Origin: Phascolarctos cinereus
Lineage: Eukaryota; Chordata; Mammalia; Diprotodontia; Phascolarctidae
Assembly (NCBI RefSeq): GCF_002099425.1
Contig: NW_018344105.1
Coordinates: 3,660,501-3,724,500, forward strand
DNA: 64,000 nt
Direction: 5' to 3'
Position 1 is the first letter of the stretch. Each line of letters begins with the position of its first letter. A model generated the notes under the pieces. The model worked only from the letters and a program-made list of their open reading frames with translations, was not told the DNA's origin and did not search any database. Position numbers and translations under genes: made by a program. Below, piece by piece: positions 55,501 through 64,000 of the stretch.

Positions 55501-57904
55501 CCCCTTTGGCACCATGGGGATCCTTTCCCACCTGAAACGTCTCATCAGGAAAGAATCCCCTGCTGAGATCCTGCCAAGAGGCAGAAGGGATAGAGTTAGC
55601 TGACACGGAGGCGAAGCTTGCCAGGTCTCTTCACATGACAGGTGAGAAGGACAAGGTGAGAGGTCACCATTTGCTTTCTGTTGCCTCCTGGTTAGTGAAA
55701 AGTTTGAGAGAAAATTTAATATCGTAACCCATTTATCCATCGATTATCTCCATGTGTCTAAGGTCTCTGGTACAAGGAGAACAAATTCACAGCTGTTTAA
55801 ATGACTTCAGGCTGGAAAGAATTCTTTTGAGAGAACAAACAATGCTCTGGTTGCTGGGTTGGAGCCCAATGTGTCTGCTGAACGTTCCCCAGAAATGGCC
55901 TCGGGCCTTTTGCACAGGTGGCCGGTAGGCCCGTCTGCTGGAATGCATCCCTCCTCTCCTCTGCCACTTGGGAGTCTGAGCTTCCTTCAAAGTACAGTCC
56001 TGGTGCCACGTCCTACATGCAGGAATGCCAGTCATGACTGATATTTAGAGAGCACTACAAATAGTATCTCATTCCCTACCCTGTAAGGTAGGGAATATTA
56101 TTCTCCCCCATTTTACAGATGAAGAAACTGAGGCTGAGAAGGGCTTAAGTGACTTGACCCGGATCATATAGCTAGTAAGCAGCTATCTGCAGTAGTAAGA
56201 AGCAGAATTCAAACTCAGGTCTTCTTGATTCCAATTCTAGCACTCCATTCATTGTTCTACCTCGCTAATTAATTTTGTTTCCTAGGAAACTCTAAATACA
56301 AATACCTATAAAAGGAAAAAGAAACTATGAGACACTTTCTTGGGGGACAGGATCCAGACCTTGGGGGGACCGGAGGGTGGTCTGTGTTCAAAGGCCTGAC
56401 TTCAAATCTGTCCTCGGGCTGCAGAGAAGCTGGGAGGCGATGGCCAAACCCATACCTAGGCTTTTTTGTTGTTCTTTAGTCACTTCAGCCATGTCTGACC
56501 CCTTATAGCCCTGTTCAGGGTTTTCTTGGCAAAGATACTCACTTTACAGATGAAGAAACTGAGGCAAAGAGGGTGAAGTGACTTGCCCAGGGTCACACAG
56601 CTAGGAAGTGCCTCAGGCTAGATCTGAACTCAGGAAGTTGAGTCTACCTGACTCCAGGCCCAGGACTCTATCCATTGAGCCACATGGATACAAAAGGCAT
56701 GTCAGATTAACAATTAGATACCAAAATCAAGACAATTCATCAGTCTGTTTGTTAACACACTGTCCATTGTTGACAGTACTTGAAACCCACTGAAGTCTGA
56801 GGATACGCTTTACAAAGTAACACTTTTGCCAATAGGAACTATTGGTGAAAAGCATATTTACTCTTTATATAGACACATCACCATGGGAGTGGTTCCTTAA
56901 CTCCATATATGCGCGGGCACTCCTCTTCCTATACAAAGATACCATTCCTGACCCCCTCAGTCAAGAATGCTCTTTCATTTCTTCTCCCAGACTAGTGCTA
57001 GTTTCTTCCTCCATTGACATCCTCCTTCACAGAAATCCTCCTCTATGGATGCCTTCTTCCAAAGCCTCAGTCACTGCAGCAGAGTAGTGAGCCTGGGTCC
57101 CTGCAAGCTATGTTGGTGGGTCACGAGCCTGGGCAGGCTTCAAGGAAGGGCTGGTGGTGGACGTCAACATCTATCATGTCTATCATCTACAGACCAGCAT
57201 AGCAAAGTATGAAGAAGCATCACCAGGTTGACCACAGGGTGATTCCTTTATTTTTGGCTGTAGCACTTCATGAAAGCCCTGTATTAAGGCCTGCAGGGGT
57301 TTTGATCTTTGTGAGCAGAAGGGGTGGTCTCACTGATGAAATCACAGGTCCATGAAGTATTGACATACCAACAGGCTTACCGACCCATCTAGTATCTCAC
57401 TCACCTAGGATCCCTTGGGACGAATGGCATGTGGACAATAAGGCAGTGTACCAAGAGCTCATGGAAACCAAACTCGTGAACTGAGACTCATGAGCACTAT
57501 GTTCTAACCCAAAAAGTCATCCACCCTCAGGGATGCTAAATACACATATATGTCTCAATCAAACTAAGACAGACTGAGAGAAACAGGTCATGAGACAAAT
57601 ATGATCAAGTCTAAATAATCCCAAAAGACAAGGTGCTTAAATCCAGTTCTATGCTAATCCATTTACAATCACTTGTGAGGTTTATGATTTTTAGCATACT
57701 GTGTTGAGAAAATTGATGGGTCGGTGCCTTAGAACGCCTCAAGACGATGGGCTTACGCATCTGGAAGGGCCGATGGGAAAATCCTGAGAAGGAAAACGGT
57801 GTAGGAAATAGCCTTAGTTAGAGGACTTCAAACTTACCAGTTAGAGATTGGCACCGCTTTGACTTCATTTGGTAGCCACGATGAGCTAAGAACTCTGCAG
57901 CTTT
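52597..57904 (-). CDS. Unrecognised gene, last two exons; partial Myb/SANT-like helix
   Basis: Exon 57838-57904 (67 bp, ttcttcccag|...|gtaagtt) reads KAAEFLAHRGYQ then MKSKRCQSLT plus one base. Exon 52597-52727 (131 bp, ctgctttccag|) supplies the other two bases (a Val codon), then GDPGAVPDV, KSSRSKSTCHITPLKFSG, MEWVDEEETDQDQGL and TAA. The other open frame of the first exon runs into a stop after joining, so the phase match is informative. Seen: AE-x-L-x3-GY-x6-C has the spacing of the third helix of Myb/SANT-like (trihelix) domains such as those of ZSCAN and MSANTD proteins, normally ending ..QCR-K-K-L; here the end departs (RCQSLTV). The acidic tail is hydrophilic. 5' exons would lie at higher coordinates and were not found. 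It could be a DNA-binding protein of transposase origin, or an artefact. I give no name. Confidence 0.45.
52810..53040 (-). repeat. CR1/L3 LINE, minus orientation
   Basis: 'gcttgaagaccctcagtggc', 'ggcagcccattccacctgtg' and 'cttcttcctgacattaagtc'. Located in the intron of the unrecognised gene. Confidence 0.75.
53041..53640. other. Unassigned intronic sequence
   Basis: No exon or repeat recognised. Confidence 0.4.
53645..53975 (-). repeat. Triplet tract and full-length MIR-core SINE
   Basis: A CTC/CTA/CCA triplet tract (53645-53700) adjoins a nearly complete minus-strand element: 'cctactatgtgccaggcact', 'aggaggaaactgaggcaaac', 'gtgacttgcccagggtcaca', 'ctactgtaccacccagattc'. The serine- and leucine-run frames here are artefacts. 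Confidence 0.88.
54345..54570 (+). mobile_element. MIR-core SINE with a 'gtcacgaagagtc'-type tail
   Basis: The head 'gctcagtggatagagtgctg', 'caggaagacctgagttcaaa', then 'atggcaaaccactccagtat', 'ccttgccaagaaaaccccat' and 'caggactgaacaacacc'. It is the plus-strand version of the elements at 7327 and 56462. Confidence 0.85.
54575..54652. repeat. TA/TG/CA microsatellite
   Basis: Alternating tatatgta and atacaca units ending in a (CA)12-like run. Confidence 0.93.
55260..56035. other. Unassigned intronic region, one exon-like 39-mer
   Basis: On the minus strand a 39-bp segment near 55531-55569 lies between ctcttggcag and gtgggaaagg. If placed between the two exons of the unrecognised gene it would introduce a stop (..CTTTCCTGA), so I do not include it. 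No other exon was seen. Confidence 0.35.
56040..56270 (-). repeat. MIR-core SINE, minus orientation
   Basis: 'cattttacagatgaagaaac', 'agtgacttgacccggatcat' and 'cattgttctacctcgc'. Confidence 0.8.
56462..56690 (-). mobile_element. MIR-core SINE, minus orientation
   Basis: The tail 'ttgttgttctttagtcactt', 'gttttcttggcaaagatact', the core 'gtgacttgcccagggtcaca' and the head 'ctctatccattgagccacat'. Same family as 7327-7583. Confidence 0.85.
56700..57830. other. Unassigned intronic sequence
   Basis: I recognised no repeat or exon. The 81-codon plus frame at 56842-57087 has no known domain. Confidence 0.35.
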
Positions 57905-58445
57905 CTGGGAAGAACAAAGAATACAAATGATTCTTCTCCCAAAGATGGCACACAAATTATTGATTCTGCTTCTATCGCATTTGAAACGAAGTTATACTTC
58001 CCGCCATTTTTTTCATTTCTCAAAATTTCCTAGAAAGCATGAAACCCCAAGATAAGATATTACTTCCCAAAAGACCTCAAAGAAGAACATTACATAAATG
58101 TCCATGAGTATTATTGAACAGCAGTGATCTGGTAAGCTCAGGCAGGAGCTAGAGTGAGAGGAGACCACCAACTGAAAAAGAGCTTGACTAAGTTAAAAAT
58201 ATCATCCGTTTGAGTGGAAGGCAGGGCATAAACTGAGGAACTTTGCCCCTCTGGCTTTCCAGGGAGCAGGAGGCGGGGGAGGCTTGACTTTGTCTCTTAA
58301 TTTTCTTTTCTTAGTAAATTGTTATATAAGGAAAAAGCCATAGCACAAAACTCTATGTGGTATTTGGTCAGGATCATCTATATAGGTTAATGATTGCCAT
58401 CATCATTAGTTAACTTTCCAATAGCACTCTCCATTTTGCTCACAA
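57905..58445. other. Sequence upstream of the 57838-57904 exon, unassigned
   Basis: No repeat, promoter or further exon was recognised here. Confidence 0.35.
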
Positions 58446-58449
58446 ATGA

Positions 58450-59865
58450 AGTCAACACATCAGTGAGCATTTATTAAGCACTGTGGTGAACGCTGTTGAT
58501 CCAAAGAAAAGCAAAAATCACTCTCCTGCTCTCGAGGAGCTCATAGTCTAACGAGGCAGGCAACACGCAAACAAGTATATTCAGACAAGAAATAGAGGGA
58601 TAAATGAGAATTAATCTCAGAGGGAAGGTCCTAGCATTAAAGAGAATCAGGAAAGGCTTCTTGCACGAGGTGGGATTTTAGCTGGGACTTGAAAAAAGAC
58701 AGGAGGCAGAGCCGAGCAAGGAGAGAATTCAAAGCATTGGGGACAACTACTGAAAAGGCCCAGAAGTGGGTGCTGGAGCACCTTTGAGGAGGAACAGCCT
58801 GGAGTTCAGAGTCACCAGATCCCAGAGTAAGGTGTAAAAAGACTGGAAAGACAGGAGGGGACTAGGTTAGGAAAAGCTTTAAAAGTCAAACTGCATTTTC
58901 AAATTGATCCTGGAAATGATAGGGAGCCAGTGGAGTTGATTGAATTGGGGGGGGGGATGACACAATCAGACCTGCACTTTAGGAAGATCAGTGGAACATA
59001 GACTGGAAGGGAGAGAGACTTGAGGCAGGGAAATCAAAAGGCCAGCCATTGCAGAAGTCTAGAGGGGGAGGTAATGATGGCCTTTGCCAGGGTGTTGACA
59101 GTGTCAGAAGAGAGAAGGTAGAAAGGTCTGGACTTGGCAAGTGATTAGATGGAGGCAGGGTGCAAGGGATTGAGAAGTTGAGGATGACACCCAGATTGTG
59201 AGCCTGGGTGACAGGGAGAATGGTGACGACCTCAACAACAACAGGGAGTTAGAAAGAGGAGAGGAGCTGAAGTGAGAGAGAATGAATTCCATTTTGTATA
59301 TGTTGAGTTTAAAATGTCTGTAGCATATCCAGGATAGGCAGCTGGCAATGGGACACTAGATGTCAGGAAGGAAGTTAGGGGTGGATGAAGAGATTTGAGA
59401 ATCATCTGCACAAAGATGATAATTGAATCCATGGAGGCTGAGATCAATGAGATAGTATAGAGGAAGGGGTGAAGAGGGCCTAGGATTGAGCCTCAAGGAA
59501 CACTCACTGTTATTGGGAAGAGCCAGCAAAGACATTTGAGGAGCAGTCAGGGAACCAGAAGAGATCAGTGTCACAAAAATTCGAGCAAAACCAATATCTA
59601 GGAGAAGAGGGTGATCGATAGTATCCAAAGCAGCAAAGAGGTCAAGGAGGAGGAAGACTGAGAAAAGGCCATCAGATTTGATAACTGAGAGATCAGCAGT
59701 GCCTTTGGAGAAAGTAGTTTCAGTGGAATGATGAGGCTGGGAGCCAGAATTCAGAAGGTTTAAAACTGAATGACAGGAGTGGAGGTAATGATGAAAGTCA
59801 GCCTTCTCAAGGAGTTTAGACAGAAAATGGAGGAGAGATATAGAATGCTAACCAGCAGAGGTTTT
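58450..59865 (-). mobile_element. L2 LINE, RT region to 3' end, minus orientation
   Basis: The 3' terminus is at the left ('tgagcatttattaagcactg', 'tctcgaggagctcatagtct'). Reverse translation near 59400-59620 gives 'DTIDHPLLLDI' and 'HGFNYHLCADDSQIS', matching the L2 motifs DTVDHSLLL and HGLNYHFYADDTQIY (YADD catalytic box changed to CADD). About 1.4 kb, with many breaks elsewhere. Confidence 0.87.
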
Positions 59866-59869
59866 AGAG

Positions 59870-60330
59870 GTAGTACACAAGTGCTATCAACCCTATTTTA
59901 CAGATGAGAGAACATGGTGCCATTGTGGGAAAATGACTAGCTGATGGATACATGGATAGTGTCAGACTGAGAATTCAAACCCAGGTCTTTTCATTCTTAA
60001 ATCACTGAAACACTCATACCAAGAAAAGTCCTACAGAAGGACCTCTCTCTTCTCAACCCTTGCCACCATACCTAAAAAGTCCATACTCAAGAGCACCAAG
60101 ATTTTTCCAGTCAGAAGAGTTGAAGCCAGAAACTCAATGCCCTGAGATTCCCATACCTGTAAGGGTTTGAGAGAGAAGCACTCAGAGGTATCTTGCTCTG
60201 TGAGCTAATGAATTCAATTTGATTCACCAAGCTTTTACTAAATGTTTATTGTGGGCAAAACACTTTTCTAAGTCCTAGAGATACAAGAATGAGACTGGCC
60301 CTCCCTTCAATGAGCTGATATTCCATTGAT
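59870..60330 (-). repeat. MIR fragment and an L2 3' end, minus orientation
   Basis: Bases 59870-60010 are MIR ('cctattttacagatgagaga', 'ttcaaacccaggtcttttca'). Bases 60205-60330 are an L2 3' end ('ttactaaatgtttattgtgg', 'cccttcaatgagctgatatt'). Confidence 0.7.
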
Positions 60331-61250
60331 TTTATCTATTTGAATATCATCAATGCTGCATGAGAACATTCCCCAAGGTGAGGGCCTCCATGACCCGCCC
60401 CAACTCATTAGAGACAGCTCTTCCACGGGTACCTCTGGTACCTAGAATATGGTCAAGGGACAGCACAACAAACATAAATTTTCTAATCATGGTCTAAAGG
60501 TAGGCAAAAAAGCAATGCCAGAAACCATATCTATAGGAATCAACAGACATGGGACAGAGACAAATTTCAACACAAACCAAAGTCAACATCATTTTGGCCA
60601 GTACCACAACCCCGAATATGGCCCTAACATTCTGCTCACTGTTATCTGAACCAGCCAGCAAGCATCTCAAAAAGAAGGCACTGGGGCAGGAGGGGGTGGG
60701 GGGTTGATGGGGGGGGGGGGCTGATCCAAGCAATGTTTCTGTGATTCTCTTCTATTCTCATAAGAAAATGGTGCCATACAATTGAAGAAAGAAACCACAT
60801 GAGAAAATTTCATCTTCAAAGAAGGACATTTCTCATGAGTCAAGGCAGGAGAAAGGTCAAAAATTACATGTCATTCAGCATCTTTTCTTGCCCCAGAAAG
60901 TATGAATATACCTCACTCACAAAGAATTTCATGAAATTGGATCAAAGAACAAAGAATTCCCATAATGGGCAGCTACCTCACCCCCACTCACCTAGAATAA
61001 AGTCACAACCCAGAAATAAACAAGGGCTCCCCGTGTCCCCAATGATGTTTACCTAACCTCCAATGGAAGCAACCATGTGATACTGTTTGATCAAGTCCCA
61101 ACAGGTTTACTGACATCATGGCAATAGCCCCTCACCTAGGCATCTCCAGAAACTACTCTTGCTAGAATATCTAGATGGGGTGGTAATTAAGTTATTGTGG
61201 GTAATTAATATATGTTCATTTAATTCAAAAACTCCTCAAAGAGATTTTTA
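60331..61250. other. Unassigned sequence
   Basis: A G-rich run sits at 60690-60720. The 66-codon plus frame (60449-60649) and the 85-codon plus frame (60799-61056) show no known domain. A donor-like CTAG|gtgagtgg occurs on minus near 60990, without a supporting exon. Confidence 0.35.
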
Positions 61251-61254
61251 TGGG

Positions 61255-61600
61255 ATCACAAATTCTCCAAGTCAGAAGAGATCTCAGAGGTCATCTAGTT
61301 TAACTCTTCCCTAAATAAGAATTCCCTCTCCAGTAGACCCAACAAGTGGTTGGTTAGTTTTTCACTGAGGACCTCTAGAGAGCAAAAGCCTATCCCCTTC
61401 TAGTGTACCCCATTTCACAGATGGAAAGTCTGACCAAAACTAAGTCTGTCTCCCAGCACCTTCTCTTCACTGCCCTAGTGTCTGCCCTTAGCAACCAAGT
61501 GGAACAAGGCTAATCCTCTTTCACATGAAAGCCCTTCAAATATTTGAAATGGAACTTTCCTTTGGCCAGTTCAGTTTGGCAGGGGTCTCCAGGTTGATTT
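61255..61600 (-). repeat. CR1/L3 LINE, minus orientation
   Basis: 'gagatctcagaggtcatcta', 'tcactgaggacctctagaga' and 'catgaaagcccttcaaatat' follow the reversed CR1/L3 order. Confidence 0.7.
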
Positions 61601-61941
61601 TTGCTAAGCAAATGGCTTTGTACAGAAAGCATTTAGCAAGATGTTTTCTTGACTGCATGTTGGAAAGGCCCCACAAATGCTCTTAGAGCAGAACAAGAAC
61701 AGGGCACACTTGCCCCTTAAGCCTGATGTCTCCATCTTAGATGTATCTCAGTGAATATCTCCTGCTCTGCTACTCCATCCCTGAACACAGCTTTCTGGGA
61801 AAGGGTACCAGCTCCACTGGGCCCCAGCTCCTGGCTCCCCATAATCCCAATTTAAGATTCTCACTAGTCCTTGCAGAGCACCAAATTCCTCTGTGTAATG
61901 CTATCAGTGCCTAAGAAGCGACGATACCAACCTTCTTGTAG

Positions 61942-62126
61942 CCTCAACGTGGCTTTTTATTTATTTATTTGTTTATTTTTGGTGAGGCAATTGGGGTTAA
62001 GTGACTTGCCCAGAGTCACACAGCTAGTGAGTGATAGGTGTCTGAGGCCGGATTTGAACTCAGGTCCTCCTGACTCCAGGGCCAGTGCTCTATCCACTGC
62101 ACCACCTAGCTGCCTCAACACGCCTT
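61942..62126 (-). mobile_element. Marsupial SINE with degenerate target-site duplication
   Basis: The element 61956-62112 is in minus orientation: a (ttta)n tail, 'ttggggttaagtgacttgcc', 'caggtcctcctgactccagg' and 'gcaccacctagctgcctc'. The flanks cctcaacgtggctt and cctcaacacgcctt agree at 12 of 14 positions, so it is older than the copy at 41132. Confidence 0.85.
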
Positions 62127-62229
62127 ATCAAAGGTTGGGAATGCAGAAGGCACTTGATTCCATTCCATTCCATTCAATAAGCATTTATGTGTTCATTACT
62201 GTGAACAAGGTACCTGAAGGACTAGAGCA

Positions 62230-62815
62230 GAGCAGAGGGGTTAGCTTTGTTCTGCCCTCCCTGGTCTATGTGCTGTATAATCTCTCCTCCATTTCAATAC
62301 TGCGAGTCCCAATGTGTGGTAAAGTACCACAAAAGGCAAGGAGAGCCTGGGCTGCGTTAGGAGAACTGGGGAGGCAACAGGGCCCCGGGTCAGGCCAAGG
62401 CTCAGATATCATGAGCAGCTCTGGGCCCCCCATTTTAGGGAGCATGTGGGCAAAGTGAAGCATTCCAGAGAAAGGGCACCAAGAAAGAGAGAGGGCTCTC
62501 CTGCGTGAGGAGTGGTAGAAAGAGCTGGGGATGTTTAGCATGGAGAAGAGAAGACTTAGGCAGGCCATGACAGCTGCTGTCAAGCATCTGAACAGCTGGC
62601 ATAAGAGACAGGGATTAGCCTTGTTCTGTCTGACCTCTGATCACAGACCCATGAGCAGTGGGGATAAGCTACAAAGAGGCATTTTTAGATTGGGTGCAAG
62701 AAAGAACTTCCAAACAAGGAAAGTCATCTAACACTGTCTCTGGACTAGTGGCTCTGCCCTATTTGCAGTTCTCATGCAGAAGCCTGGAGGACCATTTGAT
62801 GGAGACATTATTTAA
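62230..62815 (+). repeat. CR1/L3 LINE 3' portion
   Basis: 'gctggggatgtttagcatgg', 'gctgctgtcaagcatctgaa', 'attgggtgcaagaaagaact' and 'agaagcctggaggaccattt' run in CR1/L3 order. The long plus frame at 61871-62458 is stitched from this LINE and the SINE before it and is not a gene. Confidence 0.75.
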
Positions 62816-62819
62816 AAAG

Positions 62820-63270
62820 AAAGAGTGGACTGGGAGACAGGGCACTGGACCTGGGGGCGAGGAAGGCTTGGGTTCAAACGTGGCTCTGCCCTGAGCTGTG
62901 TGACCACAGTACAATAAAGGAGTGGCTGCCTCACAAAGCCGTGTGAGAACCAAATGAGAGACATTCAATTGTATATAGACAGTATTTATAAACTTTAATG
63001 TGTACGATGTAAATGTTGCAACTGTTATTAGAGGATATTCTCAGTCAAGCAGAGATTGACCTCAAAGGTCTCTTCCAGCCTTGGGATTCTGTGAAGTCCC
63101 CGAAGCCCTGAGAGTCTCTGCTTCTCCACCCATAAAACGCAAAGGTTGGACTAGAAGATAATCACTAAGGTCCCCATGGCAGCCACTCGTCACATACTAT
63201 GTCCTGTAGATCCTCATAGACATGGGTATGACTAGAAGGCCTCCAAAATCCCATCCGATTTCAAACTTGT
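62820..63270 (+). repeat. MIR SINE and MIR-like remnants
   Basis: Bases 62820-63005 read MIR ('cttgggttcaaacgtggctc', 'gctgtgtgaccacagtacaa'). Bases 63050-63270 carry scattered MIR 3' pieces ('aggtctcttccagccttggg', 'ccacccataaaacgcaaagg'). Confidence 0.65.
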
Positions 63271-64000
63271 GATTCTCAAGTGGACCAACACCAGCGAAAC
63301 TCTACCAATGTTATTTTCAACAACTCATTCATTCATTTAACATGTATACATAAAGCAGGCCATGATTATGATAGTCTGGCGTTCTGGGCCTTCTCAAGCA
63401 TCACGCGTGTACATATGAATACACCCAAATAAAACTCCCATTGATGTACTGCTATCAGCATGTATGAGCGCTGTGGATGGAACCATAGCTCCCTGATAAG
63501 CATGTCTGCAACATCCCAACTGCCCCGAATGGGCTCAACAAATGTATAGTCCACACAAGTTCACTGCACCACCATTTCTCATCTAGCATGTGGTCTGATA
63601 TCAAGATACATGATCCAGCGAGAGCCAGGTGTCCGTGCCTGGGGCTAATCTGCAGTCAGTAACTTTCGAGTGCCTTTCAACAAAGAACATTAAGATTGAA
63701 CATAATTAGCATTCCCTCCATCAGTCGCCCCAACAGCTGCCACAGTACGTCATTTCTATTCACTCTTTGGTATGTAACACACAAAACTACCCAAGCAAGG
63801 GAACCAAAAATCACTGCTCCATTTCTAAACCATGCCAAAGGCAAGAATGGGGCCTCTTCCATAGGCTGAGGGAGTCCTGGGAACAAATGTGAGTTAATAA
63901 TATAGCAGTACCTACTGAATCTGATTAAGAATGGGGGGGGGGACACAGCAGAGCAACAGAGAATGAAGGCAATAGATATGGAATAACAAAAAACTGAGAA
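63271..64000. other. Unassigned sequence at the right edge
   Basis: Minus-strand frames at 63366-63554 and 63677-63946 are open for 62 and 89 codons with tryptophan-rich, partly hydrophobic translations. I recognise no domain, and the sequence between them breaks the frame. No repeat identified. Confidence 0.35.

Noticed and set aside
55531-55569. 39-bp minus-strand segment with good acceptor and donor
   Set aside because: In the phase required between the exons at 57838 and 52727 it contains a stop codon, and alone it has no recognisable content.
61871-62458. 195-codon plus-strand open frame
   Set aside because: It is stitched from a reversed SINE (61956-62112) and CR1/L3 DNA; the longest frame on plus is still a repeat chimera.
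1-64000. CRISPR array, prophage, toxin system or bacterial operon
   Set aside because: Introns, SINEs and LINEs show vertebrate nuclear DNA. No direct-repeat/spacer pattern or prokaryotic gene layout is present.
1-64000. Endogenous retrovirus or LTR element
   Set aside because: I saw no paired LTR-like direct repeats and no gag, pol or env landmarks. The reverse transcriptase motifs present belong to L2 and RTE LINEs.

Overview
The window looks like nuclear DNA of a marsupial. The evidence is the repeats: tRNA-derived SINEs whose head reads 'gggcagctaggtggtgcag', a composite SINE ending in 'ggacaaacaacaac', very many MIR-core SINEs, and abundant L2, CR1/L3 and RTE LINE pieces. I cannot say which marsupial. 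I saw no rRNA, tRNA gene, CRISPR array, bacterial operon or endogenous retrovirus. Almost all short open frames are shadows of repeats or chance.

The clearest gene is on the minus strand from 27987 to 17729. Four exons with consensus splice sites and matching phases (27835-27987, 23912-24029, 20111-20209, 17729-17866) encode the first ~170 residues of a claudin-like four-transmembrane protein of the TMEM182 family. The match to human TMEM182, as I recall it, runs from the start codon to the third membrane segment. It is too distant for a simple marsupial ortholog, so I read it as a paralog (TMEM182-like). The last exon was not found and probably lies left of position 1. A CCAAT box, a TATA-like box and a CAGCTG E-box lie just upstream of the start codon.

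A second minus-strand gene is suggested by two exons at 57838-57904 and 52597-52727. They join in phase, end in a stop codon and are followed by a poly(A) signal at 52376-52381. The first exon carries residues spaced like the third helix of a Myb/SANT-like (trihelix) domain. I do not recognise the gene, and its 5' part would lie to the right.

Layout: 1-17.7 kb is repeat-rich (RTE piece, CT and GGAA arrays, SINEs), either intron 4 of the TMEM182-like gene or intergenic. 17.7-28.1 kb is the TMEM182-like gene with L2, CR1 and SINEs in its introns. 28.1-52.3 kb appears intergenic and holds long L2 and CR1/L3 copies, some nested, plus SINEs and a 15-bp minisatellite. 52.4-57.9 kb is the unrecognised second gene with an RTE piece in its intron. 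57.9-64 kb is again LINE/SINE DNA. Repeat boundaries were read by eye and are good to about 10-30 bases unless target-site duplications are given.
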